Source: Tenacibaculum mesophilum (GTDB taxonomy: Bacteria; Bacteroidota; Bacteroidia; Flavobacteriales; Flavobacteriaceae). Taken from it: a stretch of DNA of 64,000 nucleotides. The stretch spans positions 3,094,001-3,158,000 of the forward strand of contig NZ_CP032544.1 in NCBI RefSeq assembly GCF_003867075.1, read 5' to 3'. Positions 17,075 to 26,426 of this stretch are shown piece after piece (positions within the stretch are counted from its first letter, which is position 1; every line of letters begins with the position of its first letter). The translations under genes and the position numbers were made by a program. The notes beneath the pieces were generated by a model that was given only the letters and a program-made list of their open reading frames with translations, had not been told where the DNA came from and ran no database searches.

Positions 17075-17755
17075 TTATGTTAAAGCAAAATCTATAATAC
17101 TCTCAACATGAATTTTAGTAGTATCAAATACAGGGAAGTCAAAATCATTTTGTCCAATTAGCATGGGAATTTCAGTACATCCTAAAATAATTCCTTCGGC
17201 TCCTTGTTCTACTAATTCGTTTGCGTATTGCATAAATTTAAGCTTAGATTCTTTACTTACAATTCCTTTCCCAAGTTCATTTTTAACAATATGTTGTATT
17301 TCTTCAATGTCTTTTTTATCAGAGGGAATAATGGTTGCAATATTATTTTCTTTTAGCTTGTTTTTATAGAAGTCCATTTCCATTGTGAACTTTGTTCCTA
17401 ATAAACCTACTGTATGTAGTTTTTCTTTTTTTATCTCTTTGGCGGTTGCTTCTGTAATATGGATAATTGGAATATTAATTTTTGATTGAATTTCATCAGC
17501 AAATAAATGAGCTGTGTTAGCGCCTAAAACTATAGCATCAACATTACTAGATGCTAAGTTTGAACAGGCATTATAAATTAGATCAAAAGAGTTTGTCCAA
17601 CCTTTGTTTTGAACATCAGAAAAGTTTAGTGAGTAAATTAAACATTCAGCAGAATTTAAACCACCTAACCTTTGGTTGATTCCTTCATTAATGTATTTGT
17701 AATAATCTAAAGTAGAGGTCCAGCTAATGCCACCTACCAATCCTATTTTTTTCAT
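17075..17755 (-). CDS. Aspartate/glutamate racemase family protein
   Basis: 226 residues matching the Asp/Glu/hydantoin racemase fold: KKIGLVGGISWTSTLDYYKYIN at the start and LGCTEIPMLI near the C-terminus (Cys193). In classical two-base racemases the first motif is CNTxH; here it reads GANTAH (78-83), so the first catalytic Cys is missing. Related broad-specificity racemases also lack this Cys. Racemisation of an acidic amino acid is the best guess, but isomerase or lyase activity is possible. It lies 18 bases downstream of a lipoprotein gene on the other side (17774-18241) on the same strand. Confidence 0.82.
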   Translation of the reverse strand: MKKIGLVGGISWTSTLDYYKYINEGINQRLGGLNSAECLIYSLNFSDVQNKGWTNSFDLIYNACSNLASSNVDAIVLGANTAHLFADEIQSKINIPIIHITEATAKEIKKEKLHTVGLLGTKFTMEMDFYKNKLKENNIATIIPSDKKDIEEIQHIVKNELGKGIVSKESKLKFMQYANELVEQGAEGIILGCTEIPMLIGQNDFDFPVFDTTKIHVESIIDFALT

Positions 17756-17773
17756 TTTATATTAATTTTTAAT

Positions 17774-18241
17774 TTATTTAGTACAATCAGTTTTGGTTAA
17801 TGGCATTGTAGAAGTATAACTAATATTGTTCTTATTTTTAAAAGCATTTCCTGTTTCATTTAATTCACCAAAGCCTTCTATTAATTGACCGTTTTTTACC
17901 ATAAAAGCAACTTCTCTTGTGCTTTCTGTTCCTTCAGAAGAAAAGGTGTAGATACCAATTAATTTATTATCGGTTAGTGTTCCTGAAAAAGTACCTGTGT
18001 TTGCATCTTTTTCTGCTAAAGCATAGTTGATAGTCCCTTCTACGGTAGTATTAATTTCTGTAATTTCGAATAAAATTTGGTTCCCATCTTTATTGTATTC
18101 GTAACATCCTATCTGTATTAAAGTTGTTGGAGTTTCAACGACAACTTCTACAGGTTCTTTGGTTGCATCATTTTTAGGTTCTTTCTTTTTACAGCTTATA
18201 GCTAGTGTAGTGACTAAGAATAGAATTAGAATTTTTTTCAT
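17774..18241 (-). CDS. Small lipoprotein
   Basis: 155 residues with signal MKKILILFLVTTLAISC (lipid Cys17), followed by a charged KKKEPKNDATKEP linker and a beta-rich domain (IQIGCYEYNKDGNQILFEITEIN...GTINYALAEKDANTGTFSGTLTDNKLIG). The layout resembles small lipocalin-like or META-like envelope domains but no family is certain. It forms a tight cluster with the two META lipoprotein genes upstream (gap of 18 bases). Confidence 0.7.
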   Translation of the reverse strand: MKKILILFLVTTLAISCKKKEPKNDATKEPVEVVVETPTTLIQIGCYEYNKDGNQILFEITEINTTVEGTINYALAEKDANTGTFSGTLTDNKLIGIYTFSSEGTESTREVAFMVKNGQLIEGFGELNETGNAFKNKNNISYTSTMPLTKTDCTK

Positions 18242-18259
18242 CTTTTATAGTTTAATTGG

Positions 18260-19063
18260 TTAGTCTACTTTTTTAAAAACCAATAAGGTTTTATCAGGAT
18301 TTAAAAGTGTTAATCGATTATTAGCAATTGTGTAAGATATAGTACTTTCTAGCGCTTTTGTAAACTCTTGCTCTTTTTCATTTCCTTTAGCACATAACAT
18401 TTCTGTTGAAGCAATATTGGTAAATCGAGTTTTATTTCTTTCAGAAAATAGTTTACCCATAATTCTGTTGCAACCTGAAGTTCCCATAAAACTATTTTCA
18501 GCAGCATTTATTTCTATATACGGCAATTCTTTACCAAAATCATCTTTATTAACTTTTACACCGTTCAATTCTTCTAAAGCCCAAATATCATGTAGGCGAT
18601 AATTGGTAATGTATTGTCCGCATCCTTCTAGGGTTGTAAACTCCGTTTCTTTTCCTTTTTTGTATTTTAAAGTTACCGAATATGGGAATGATTTACCCGA
18701 CATCGCATTAATACATTCCATTTGAATGATTTCTATTTTAAGAGCTGCCAATTCGGTGTGTAAAGTATATAGTTTTACGTTACTGTCTTGCGCATAGATA
18801 GGCTCAATGTGTGGAGTAGAAATAGAATCGGTAGGTGTTTTGAAGGTAATCATTTTGTCAGAAATTGTCACACTCCAAAAAGGTTCAACACCATGCCCCT
18901 TAAAATAAGCATCTGTTATAGTATTTTTAGTAGCTGTAGGCGTTTTTGAAACAGAATCGGTAGTAGTAACGGTTTTTTCTTCAGAAGTTTTCTTTTCTTT
19001 TTTATTTGAGCATGCTGAAATTACTAGGCAAGCACTTAGTAGTATTGGTATAAGGTTTTTCAT
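18260..19063 (-). CDS. Lipoprotein with COG3650-like and META domains
   Basis: 267 residues, signal peptide with lipid Cys18 (LVISAC). After a low-complexity Thr/Lys linker comes a COG3650-like domain (GHGVEPFWSVTISDKMITFKT) and then a META (HslJ-like) domain with GTSGCNRIMGKL and the late AKGNEKEQEFTKAL stretch. META domains occur in bacterial heat-shock and stress lipoproteins; exact role unknown. Lies 3 bases downstream of the next META gene. Confidence 0.82.
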   Translation of the reverse strand: MKNLIPILLSACLVISACSNKKEKKTSEEKTVTTTDSVSKTPTATKNTITDAYFKGHGVEPFWSVTISDKMITFKTPTDSISTPHIEPIYAQDSNVKLYTLHTELAALKIEIIQMECINAMSGKSFPYSVTLKYKKGKETEFTTLEGCGQYITNYRLHDIWALEELNGVKVNKDDFGKELPYIEINAAENSFMGTSGCNRIMGKLFSERNKTRFTNIASTEMLCAKGNEKEQEFTKALESTISYTIANNRLTLLNPDKTLLVFKKVD

Positions 19064-19066
19064 GTT

Positions 19067-19492
19067 TTATTTGGTTTTTTTAAATCGCATCATTGGCACG
19101 TCATCAATCATTAGGTTAAGCTTACCTTCAGCATCAATGTTATACTTATTAATTTTTTTTATTGTTTTTAAAAACACTTGTTCACCTTGCCCACAAAACA
19201 TTAAAGTAGTAGGTCCTGGTTGACCAAAAGAAATTGAGTTAGCTTCTAAAGTGTATGGAGCTGAATATCCGTTACAGCTATTATTTCCTTCAACTTTTTG
19301 GGTTTCTTTGTTAAAAGAAATGGTAGGCTTTTTGTTAGGATACAAGCCTTGAAAAGCAATTCGAGGTCCTGAAATATATTCTAACTCCCAAGTAGATTCG
19401 TAAAGTTTATTATTGTTCGCATCTTTTAACGAAGCGCAAGAAAAAGAAATTAAAGAGAATACAAAAAGTGTTATGAAAATGTTTTTTTTCAT
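19067..19492 (-). CDS. META-domain lipoprotein
   Basis: 141 residues, lipid Cys19 after MKKNIFITLFVFSLISFS. The mature protein is a single META domain: STWELEYISG, then EGNNSCNGYSAPYTLE and the conserved MFCGQGEQVFLKTI. HslJ-like family. Leads a run of three adjacent lipoprotein genes, apparently co-transcribed with the membrane protein gene 10 bases upstream. Confidence 0.85.
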   Translation of the reverse strand: MKKNIFITLFVFSLISFSCASLKDANNNKLYESTWELEYISGPRIAFQGLYPNKKPTISFNKETQKVEGNNSCNGYSAPYTLEANSISFGQPGPTTLMFCGQGEQVFLKTIKKINKYNIDAEGKLNLMIDDVPMMRFKKTK

Positions 19493-19502
19493 TATTAGTG
19501 GT

Positions 19503-20111
19503 TTATAGTTTTATTGATTTTAGTTTTTTTCCGATTAAAATTAATAGACTCATAAGAATGAGTGAAACGATTAGTATTACTGAAATATTAATTATTGATT
19601 GTTGCAACCCTATTTTTGTAACATTTAGAAAAGGATAAGTATAAAATCCAGATAGGTTACCTCTAATCATTATATAAACGATATAGAAAATAGGGTAGGT
19701 TAACCAAGGTAAAATATATTTGAGTTTTAAATTATTTGATTTTGCATATAATAACCAATATATAAACATGTAAGTGGGAATAATAGTATGGAGTAATTCA
19801 TCAACAACTAATTGTAACCCTGTGGGGTTCCATGTTGCTCTAAGCACAACTTGATATACTAGTCCAACTATTAAAATAAAGGAAGTAATAGCTGTTAAAG
19901 CGCCGTTTTTATTAAAAGTATTCATTTTTCTTGTAATCTTATTAGTAAAGAATAAAGCGACGAGTGTGTTGGTTAGAATAGTGAAAAAGCTGAAAAAACG
20001 AATAATTGCTTCTTGGACATCAGTTTGTCTGTTTATAATCATTAAAACAAACTGAGTAATAATGGCAAACCAGGTAATACAAAACCCAATGATTTCAGCT
20101 TTCCTTTTCAT
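19503..20111 (-). CDS. Pr6Pr/FAR-17a-like membrane protein
   Basis: 202 residues with six predicted transmembrane helices, matching the Pr6Pr (FAR-17a/AIG1-like) family: FFTILTNTLVALFF, VDELLHTIIPTYMFIYWLLYA and FYTYPFLNVTKIGL. Related eukaryotic proteins are fatty-acid ester hydrolases with conserved Thr and His; Thr in ILTNT and His in LLHTI are present. Bacterial function unknown. Likely first gene of the lipoprotein cluster. Confidence 0.78.
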   Translation of the reverse strand: MKRKAEIIGFCITWFAIITQFVLMIINRQTDVQEAIIRFFSFFTILTNTLVALFFTNKITRKMNTFNKNGALTAITSFILIVGLVYQVVLRATWNPTGLQLVVDELLHTIIPTYMFIYWLLYAKSNNLKLKYILPWLTYPIFYIVYIMIRGNLSGFYTYPFLNVTKIGLQQSIINISVILIVSLILMSLLILIGKKLKSIKL

Positions 20112-20176
20112 TTAAGACCTTTATTTATCAGTGTCTTAAATATACTGTTTTATTTTAAAGTGATGAATTTTACTGT

Positions 20177-20974
20177 TTAATAAGTGGAGAAATCCATTTG
20201 ATAGTTTGTGTTATTGTCTTGTGGGTTTTTAAACACAAAAACCATTTTATGTTCGTTCAGTTCTAATAAGGTTGCTTCTCTTTTGTAATCACCTTCAATT
20301 ACCAGTTGCATGTCATCTAAGTTAAGATGCCAAGTTCCTTGTTCGTGTATAGTATTATTACCAGAAGTTATGATAAATGAACCATCGTCGTGAAAACTTA
20401 CTTTTGCATTTTCATAAAAATCGTTAGAAACAGAACCGTTTCTAACATATTTATATCCATCCATACTAAATAAGCGAGCCCAAACGAAATCGTATTTCCA
20501 GTCTTTGGCTATTAAGTCGCTTCGGTGTATGGCTTCATTATGTTCTTTACTAAAATTATACACTACTTTATGACCCGAGAAAGGTTCTATAGAAAAGGAT
20601 AAGCTATCTTTTGAAAGATATTCTATTAAATAACGTCGTTCATTAGATAAACCTTTAGCTATGGTGATAGAGTCGGCTGCTGGATTTAGCTCCCAAGTAA
20701 ACAAATTAATACTACCGTCGCTATTAGATAAGCGAACTGTTTTATCTTCTTTATATAATCTGCGTTCGTAATGTGTGTCATTTTCTAATCCAGTATGGAT
20801 ATTTCTATCGTATGTCACCTGATTGTTTAGGAGTGTTTGTACTGGCATCCACCTGCCTACTATTTGTTCTTCTATGTTATTTGAGTCTGGTATATCATCA
20901 ATAACTTTATGATTGTCTTTGGAGCAAGAGAAAAAAGCTCCGATGGTTATTGAAAGTAGTAGTTGCTTTATCAT
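20177..20974 (-). CDS. Lipoprotein with two lipocalin-like domains
   Basis: 265 residues from the ATG at 20972-20974 (MIKQLLLSITIGAFFSC, lipid Cys17); longer upstream frames add an unlikely prefix. Two tandem beta-rich units follow, the first starting EEQIVGRWMPVQTLL and the second LIAKDWKYDFVWARLF, each ending in IEYLSKDSLSF or LLELNEHKMVFVF patterns of lipocalin-like Bacteroidetes domains. Function unknown. Confidence 0.7.
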   Translation of the reverse strand: MIKQLLLSITIGAFFSCSKDNHKVIDDIPDSNNIEEQIVGRWMPVQTLLNNQVTYDRNIHTGLENDTHYERRLYKEDKTVRLSNSDGSINLFTWELNPAADSITIAKGLSNERRYLIEYLSKDSLSFSIEPFSGHKVVYNFSKEHNEAIHRSDLIAKDWKYDFVWARLFSMDGYKYVRNGSVSNDFYENAKVSFHDDGSFIITSGNNTIHEQGTWHLNLDDMQLVIEGDYKREATLLELNEHKMVFVFKNPQDNNTNYQMDFSTY

Positions 20975-21072
20975 ATTACTTATTAAGAGTTTATACATTT
21001 TAAAATAGATGCTTAAAGTGTAAAAAGGTTGCGTAGAAAATCTAGTAATAAATAAGCTGTTTTTTTGATTAA

Positions 21073-21107
21073 AAAAACTCACAATACTTAAGTGTTGTGA
21101 GTTTTTA
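21073..21107 (-). terminator. Terminator of the CocE-type gene
   Basis: ACTCACAATACTT (21077-21089) and AAGTGTTGTGAGT (21090-21102) form a near-perfect hairpin flanked by A and T runs, just past the stop at 21128. Confidence 0.75.
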
Positions 21108-21127
21108 AATAGAAAAAAAGTTTGTTG

Positions 21128-23050
21128 TTATTTTAACACAGTAAATTCTATACTAGAATCGGTAAATACTGAGTGTGTTTGTGTTTTAAAATCTTTTTCG
21201 TCTGCTTTGTAAATATTATCTACATAGGTTTGCGGATTCAAATCAATTAAAGGAAACCAAGTACTTTGTACTTGTATTTGCACTTTATGTCCTTTTTTAA
21301 ACGTGTGGAAAACATCTTGTAGTTTAATATTTACGGCTGTTTTTTGATTTGGAGTAAATGGTTCTGGGTTTGAAAAACTATTTCTAAAACGTCCACGCAT
21401 TACTTCGCTACGTACCATTAAGTGGTAGTTGCTTAGTTTTAAATGTGATTGCATTTCTTTGTTGTCGTTTTTTAAATCAGCAGGGTGCACATCAACAACC
21501 TTTACAATCCAATCGGCTGCTGAACCTGTAGTAGCTACTTGTAGCTTTGCTAAAATATCACCAGCAAGGGTAAAATCTTCTGTTAATACCTCTGTTTCAA
21601 ATACCAATACATCAGGTCTTCGAGCAGCAAAACGCTGATCATCTGTCATATATTTACGCGGAGTAAATACCGTTTTAATATCTTCTGAATAGGGTACGGG
21701 TCGCTTAACATCACTAATAAAGCTAACTTTATTATTTCCTTTTTGAGTTGCCGTTAATTCTTGGTTTTCTGAAAGGAAAAATGTTTGTTTTTGAGCATTT
21801 TTTGGTGGCCATACATCGTATGATTTCCACGTTTTTTTACCTGTATCAAAAACATAGGCTTCTGGTAATCCAGAGTTTTTAGAACCATCACCTTTTAAGA
21901 AGTGGTTAAAGAATTTTGTTTCTACTTCTTTTTGGAATTTTAAAGAGATAGAATCTCCAAAGTAGTAGTTACCAACTTTGTTAGCTACTTTATTTCTAGA
22001 CCATCCGCCATGATCCCAAGGTCCAAAAACAATTGTATTATAGTTGTTTGGTTGATTTTTTTCAATGTTTTTGTAAGTTTCTAAAGGTCCGTATAAGTCC
22101 TCTGCATCAAACCAGCCTCCAACAATCATTGTTGCTACGGTAGAAGGAACTTTATCTAAATGTTGAATGATTCCTTTGCTTTGCCATACAGAGTCGTAAT
22201 TAGGATGTTCTACAATTTCCTTCCAAAAGAAATCATCAATACGCTCCTTATTGTCGGTAACTTTGGTGTCTAGCTTATCGTATTGAAAATATTCGTTTAA
22301 GTTTTTAAGAGGTCCTTTATCTAAGAAAAACTGATACTGATCTTGAGTTTTCATATCAGGGAAAGAGTACCAAGCTGAATCAGTTGGTTGATCTTTGTAA
22401 GTTCCGAATAAAGAAATAGCTTTGAAATAGCTTAATAAAAAAGCTCCGTTATGATGAAAATCGTCAAAAAAGAAATCACCAATACACGCTTGTGGTGAAG
22501 CAGCTTTTAAAGCAGGGTGTGCATCAATGGTTGAAACAGTAGCATAATGACCAGGGTATGAAATTCCCCATGTACCTACCTTACCATTATTGTTAGCTAC
22601 ATTGTTCACTAGCCAATCGATAGTGTCATAGGTATCGGTAGTTTCATCGGTTTGTTTTTCTGTTTTATTAGGAATGTAAGCACGCATATTGTCATACACT
22701 CCTTCACTCATCCAACGTCCGCGAACATCTTGATATACTATGATGTTTCCTTCTTTCATTAAAACTGGGTTTGGACCAATTTTCCTTCTAAATTTATCTT
22801 CTCCATAAGGTTGACAACTATACGGAGTACGTTGTAGTAAAATAGGGTAGGTTTTACTAGTGTCTTTTGGTGAATAGATAGTGGCGTGTAGTTTTACACC
22901 ATCTCTCATTGTAATTTTCACCTCTTTTTTAGTGTAATGGTCTTTAACGTAAGTGTTTTCTTTCTTTTCAGCTTTCTTTACTGTTGTTTTTTTAGTACAA
23001 CTAGCAAATGAAATTGCAACTATAAAGAATAGAATTAAGTTTTTTTTCAT
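21128..23050 (-). CDS. CocE/NonD family hydrolase (S15-type), lipoprotein
   Basis: 640 residues with lipid Cys18 (ISFASC). The alpha/beta hydrolase core begins KKEVKITMRDGVKLHATIYSPKD and carries the nucleophile elbow GTWGISYPGH (about residues 160-170). The lid includes FFDDFHHNGAFLLSYF and the C-terminal jelly-roll X-Pro dipeptidyl-peptidase domain ends the protein. Members hydrolyse esters or acyl peptide bonds such as glutaryl-7-ACA or X-Pro peptides. Probably faces the periplasm or surface; substrate unknown. Separated from the metalloprotease gene by its own terminator. Confidence 0.88.
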   Translation of the reverse strand: MKKNLILFFIVAISFASCTKKTTVKKAEKKENTYVKDHYTKKEVKITMRDGVKLHATIYSPKDTSKTYPILLQRTPYSCQPYGEDKFRRKIGPNPVLMKEGNIIVYQDVRGRWMSEGVYDNMRAYIPNKTEKQTDETTDTYDTIDWLVNNVANNNGKVGTWGISYPGHYATVSTIDAHPALKAASPQACIGDFFFDDFHHNGAFLLSYFKAISLFGTYKDQPTDSAWYSFPDMKTQDQYQFFLDKGPLKNLNEYFQYDKLDTKVTDNKERIDDFFWKEIVEHPNYDSVWQSKGIIQHLDKVPSTVATMIVGGWFDAEDLYGPLETYKNIEKNQPNNYNTIVFGPWDHGGWSRNKVANKVGNYYFGDSISLKFQKEVETKFFNHFLKGDGSKNSGLPEAYVFDTGKKTWKSYDVWPPKNAQKQTFFLSENQELTATQKGNNKVSFISDVKRPVPYSEDIKTVFTPRKYMTDDQRFAARRPDVLVFETEVLTEDFTLAGDILAKLQVATTGSAADWIVKVVDVHPADLKNDNKEMQSHLKLSNYHLMVRSEVMRGRFRNSFSNPEPFTPNQKTAVNIKLQDVFHTFKKGHKVQIQVQSTWFPLIDLNPQTYVDNIYKADEKDFKTQTHSVFTDSSIEFTVLK

Positions 23051-23083
23051 TTGGTTTTGTTGATGTATAATAAAAGTATAAAA

Positions 23084-23112
23084 ATAACAGCAATCTAGTA
23101 GATTGCTGTTAT
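23084..23112 (-). terminator. Terminator of the zinc metalloprotease gene
   Basis: ATAACAGCAATC (23084-23095), loop TAGTA, GATTGCTGTTAT (23101-23112). On the minus strand it is followed by a T-rich tract. Confidence 0.75.
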
Positions 23113-23122
23113 GTAAGAAAAA

Positions 23123-25621
23123 TTAGTTGTTTGGGTTTAGAATAGTGTCTATTCTATCTGCTGCATCTTGTAAGTGGTAACGGGTTATTGTGTTACGAAC
23201 TGAAGGAATACTACGTTTAATATCTTTTTGTAAACGTTTTAGCTCTCCTCTTACCACAGGTTTAATATCTGATTGATTAATAGTAACCGCTGTTTGTTTA
23301 AAATAGCCTCTATCACTTCTTGGTGCTTTTTGGTCTTTTGCTTTGTTTAGTAAAAAGTCCAATCTGTCTAAATGTGCACGTTGTAAGTTTCTACGATACG
23401 GATCAATGGTTTTGTTAGCGTATACTTCGCTCCAAATACCTTTACGTAAATCACCCATCATTTCAATAAGAGAATATGCTTTAGTTCCGTTTAAAGTTTC
23501 ATTCTCAATCATACGAGTTAACCTTCCAGTTTTTAAAACCCTATTTAAGGTTTGTACTTGTAAACCTCTAATACGCTCAATAATTCCTGAGTGTTGTGTT
23601 TTACTGATGATGTTTTCATCAATTAACCAAGTAGGAGTTTTAAACAATTCGTTATTTACAAATTTTAACGCTCTTTTTTGATGCTCTTTTGGAACGTGAA
23701 TATATACAGCACCGTCTTGATCGGCAGTTTTAAAGTATTCATATACACCACCAATATTAGAACTCACATGTCCCATATATCTATTAAATTGCCCAACTAC
23801 TTGTCCGTACATAGTTTTTAACTCTTCGTAAGTTTCACCATCTTCAGTAGTCCACTCTTCTAAACGAGGTAAAATACGTTGTAAGTTTTTAATACCATAA
23901 GCACTTGCTTTCATGGCATCGTCACCTAAATCTTCTGTTTGAGAACTAGGGTCAATGATATTACGAACTTGTTGGTGTCCGAATCTATACACAGGATTTC
24001 CTGCTTTTTCTTTAATCCACTGATTTAAGATTGTTTTTTCATCTTTAGCTGATTTATCTAAGATTGGTCTGTATCCCCAGTTGATAGCATATTTATCGTA
24101 AGGTCCAATATTAGGCATTAAAGCAACTCCTTTGTCTTCTGGTTGTGCTACATAGTTAAAACGAGCATAATCCATGATTGAAGGAGCTGTTCCGTTTTTC
24201 TTAGTGAATTCAGCAGAACGTAAAGAATCTACAGGATATGCAACAGAACTTCCCATGTTGTGAGGTAATCCTAAAGTATGTCCAACTTCATGAGAAGAAA
24301 CAAAACGAATAAGGCGTCCCATAACTTCATCTTTAAATTGATTTCCTCTTGCATCTGGATTGATTGCAGCTGTTTGTACAAAAAACCAGTTGTGTAATAA
24401 AGTCATTACATTATGGTACCAGTTAATGTCTGATTCTAAAATCTCTCCTGAACGAGGGTCACTAACGTGAGGTCCATTTGCATTAGGAATTGGAGATGCT
24501 AAGTAACGAACTACAGAATAACGTACATCTTCAGGACTCCAATCAGGATTTTCTTCTTTAGTAGGAGCATCTTTAGCGATGATGGCATTTTTAAATCCAG
24601 CCGCTTCAAAAGCAATTTGCCAATCTTCAATACCTTGTTTGATGTACTTACGCCATTTTTTTGGAGTAGCTCTGTCGATGTAATAAACGATTTGCTTTTT
24701 AGGCTCTACTAATTCACCTCTTTTAAACTTTTCTAAATCTTCGTCTTTTACTTCTAAACGCCATCTGTCTAAATAGGTAACTGATTTACTTTTTTGAACA
24801 TCTAAACCGTAATCTGTTTGAGAACTCGTAAACCATCCTACACGCTCATCAAAATAACGTCTTTTCATAGGGGTTTTAGGAAGTAAAATCATAGAGTTAC
24901 TCAACTCCATAGTTACAGAACCTACACTTGAGTTTGATGGAGGGTTCCCAGCAATGTAAGTTTTTACATTTCTAATTTCTATGTTTTGAGGATAACTGCT
25001 AATTCTGTCAATATAAGATCTTGTTTTATCCATTTTAGAAATCTTATAACGTTTTCTGCTTCTTTGTGGAAAAGTAATTGCTTTTACATCACCTTCAAAA
25101 AGAGGGCTAGCATCAATTACAGTAGCTGTAGAGTCTTTGCTAAATGCTTTGATTGGAAAAGCAAATAAAATAGGCTCAAAATTAGAGTTTACAACGGCTT
25201 CGTGTACCGGTAAAATGGTATCTGCTACAACATTGTGAGAAACTACTTTTAGTAAAATTTGTTTCTTGTTTTTTACCCAGCGTAGCACTTGTGTGTTTTG
25301 TTTTCCACCACCAAAGCCAATTCCGCTAGCTGTTTTGGCAATTCTAGTCACCATTAGCATTTCACGGTTCAGAAGAGAATCTGGAATCTCAAATAAATAG
25401 TTAGCATCTTTTGAGTGAACTTTAAACAAACCTTCGTCTGTTTTGTGTTTTTTGGTAACTACCTTTTCATAAGGTTGTATGCCGCCCTTTTTAAGTTTGT
25501 CTTTTTTAGCAGTAGTTTCTTTTTTTGTGTCTTTTTTCTTCTTTCGTTGTGCTTCTGCATTCAAAGAAAATCCTAAAACAAGAAATACTACTAAAATAGT
25601 TGAAAGTATTTTTTTAGTCAT
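23123..25621 (-). CDS. Secreted zinc metalloprotease with DUF5117/DUF5118
   Basis: 832 residues with a cleavable signal peptide (LGFSLNAEAQ). The basic mature N-terminus leads into DUF5118 and DUF5117 regions. The gluzincin-like zinc site is HEVGHTLGLPHN (about residues 440-455, HExxHxxGxxHN), followed by a DYARFNYVAQPED segment characteristic of the family. Probably exported and peptidase-active. Widespread in Bacteroidetes, substrate unknown. Promoter and neighbours suggest a single-gene transcript. Confidence 0.88.
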   Translation of the reverse strand: MTKKILSTILVVFLVLGFSLNAEAQRKKKKDTKKETTAKKDKLKKGGIQPYEKVVTKKHKTDEGLFKVHSKDANYLFEIPDSLLNREMLMVTRIAKTASGIGFGGGKQNTQVLRWVKNKKQILLKVVSHNVVADTILPVHEAVVNSNFEPILFAFPIKAFSKDSTATVIDASPLFEGDVKAITFPQRSRKRYKISKMDKTRSYIDRISSYPQNIEIRNVKTYIAGNPPSNSSVGSVTMELSNSMILLPKTPMKRRYFDERVGWFTSSQTDYGLDVQKSKSVTYLDRWRLEVKDEDLEKFKRGELVEPKKQIVYYIDRATPKKWRKYIKQGIEDWQIAFEAAGFKNAIIAKDAPTKEENPDWSPEDVRYSVVRYLASPIPNANGPHVSDPRSGEILESDINWYHNVMTLLHNWFFVQTAAINPDARGNQFKDEVMGRLIRFVSSHEVGHTLGLPHNMGSSVAYPVDSLRSAEFTKKNGTAPSIMDYARFNYVAQPEDKGVALMPNIGPYDKYAINWGYRPILDKSAKDEKTILNQWIKEKAGNPVYRFGHQQVRNIIDPSSQTEDLGDDAMKASAYGIKNLQRILPRLEEWTTEDGETYEELKTMYGQVVGQFNRYMGHVSSNIGGVYEYFKTADQDGAVYIHVPKEHQKRALKFVNNELFKTPTWLIDENIISKTQHSGIIERIRGLQVQTLNRVLKTGRLTRMIENETLNGTKAYSLIEMMGDLRKGIWSEVYANKTIDPYRRNLQRAHLDRLDFLLNKAKDQKAPRSDRGYFKQTAVTINQSDIKPVVRGELKRLQKDIKRSIPSVRNTITRYHLQDAADRIDTILNPNN

Positions 25622-25725
25622 TGTAAAAATTATAAGAATAAATAAGGGCGGAAATTAGTAAAACTACTTTCGGTATTATCTTAATTAATTGTTAAAGGGA
25701 AGTTAAACTAAATGGTGTGAGTAGT

Positions 25726-26283
25726 TTATACTTCATAATTCATATCAGATGGTAACTTAGTTGTCTTTTTACGATCTATCTTTTTTCTTACTTTTTTTAG
25801 TCCCTTGTTTACAACATCTTTCATTTTCTGTAGTTGTTCTTGTAGAGTTTCTTGAGTAAAAGTCTTAGGTTCTTTTTTTTCTAAAAGCTTATTAATTCTT
25901 TTAACTTGATTCTTTTTGTTGAAATCAACTAGTTTAAATTTCGCACCAGCAGAAAAAGCTCCCATTACAGCATTGGTTTCAACTAAATAAACTTTGTCGG
26001 CTTCTAAATTAGCTTCTAAGACATCAATGTTTTCTGCTTTAATCCAAAAAACTTTTTCTCCTGGATCACATTCATAACGTAAATAGTTAATACCATTAAA
26101 TCTTCCTAAGTATTCTTCTTTATCAAAATATCTAATGTTCATTAGGGCACCTAAACCGCTTGTTCTAAGAAAGTAAATTACCGACTTACCTTTGGCTGGA
26201 GGGACAATTTTTTCGGTTTGTATTTGAGAAAAGGTTTGAAGTGATAAAAATAATAGTAATAGAAAAGTAATGCTTTTTTTCAT
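25726..26283 (-). CDS. Secreted DUF2846-like protein
   Basis: 185 residues with signal peptide (LSLQTFSQ). The mature N-terminal part, PAKGKSVIYFLRTSGLGALMNIRYFDKEEYLGRF and the VYLVETNAVMGAFSAGAKFKLV stretch, resembles DUF2846 small secreted/lipoprotein domains. The C-terminal 60 residues are Lys-rich and helical. Function unknown. Confidence 0.65.
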   Translation of the reverse strand: MKKSITFLLLLFLSLQTFSQIQTEKIVPPAKGKSVIYFLRTSGLGALMNIRYFDKEEYLGRFNGINYLRYECDPGEKVFWIKAENIDVLEANLEADKVYLVETNAVMGAFSAGAKFKLVDFNKKNQVKRINKLLEKKEPKTFTQETLQEQLQKMKDVVNKGLKKVRKKIDRKKTTKLPSDMNYEV

Positions 26284-26389
26284 TTTTTGGGTATTATTTA
26301 AATTAATTAGGAGATAAATCTAGTTAAAAATTATGAGTTTATTTTTCTGTTAGATATGTTTATAATGTAGTTTTCAGTTTTTTACTGTA

Positions 26390-26419
26390 TTGCAGTGTAA
26401 ATAAAACCCCGTACCTTTG
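26390..26419 (+). promoter_or_regulatory. Bacteroidetes promoter of ygiQ
   Basis: TTG at 26390-26392, exactly 19 bases, then TACCTTTG at 26412-26419, an ideal TTG-N19-TAnnTTTG promoter. The ATG begins 8 bases after it, so the transcript has almost no leader. Confidence 0.8.
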
Positions 26420-26426
26420 CAGCGGC

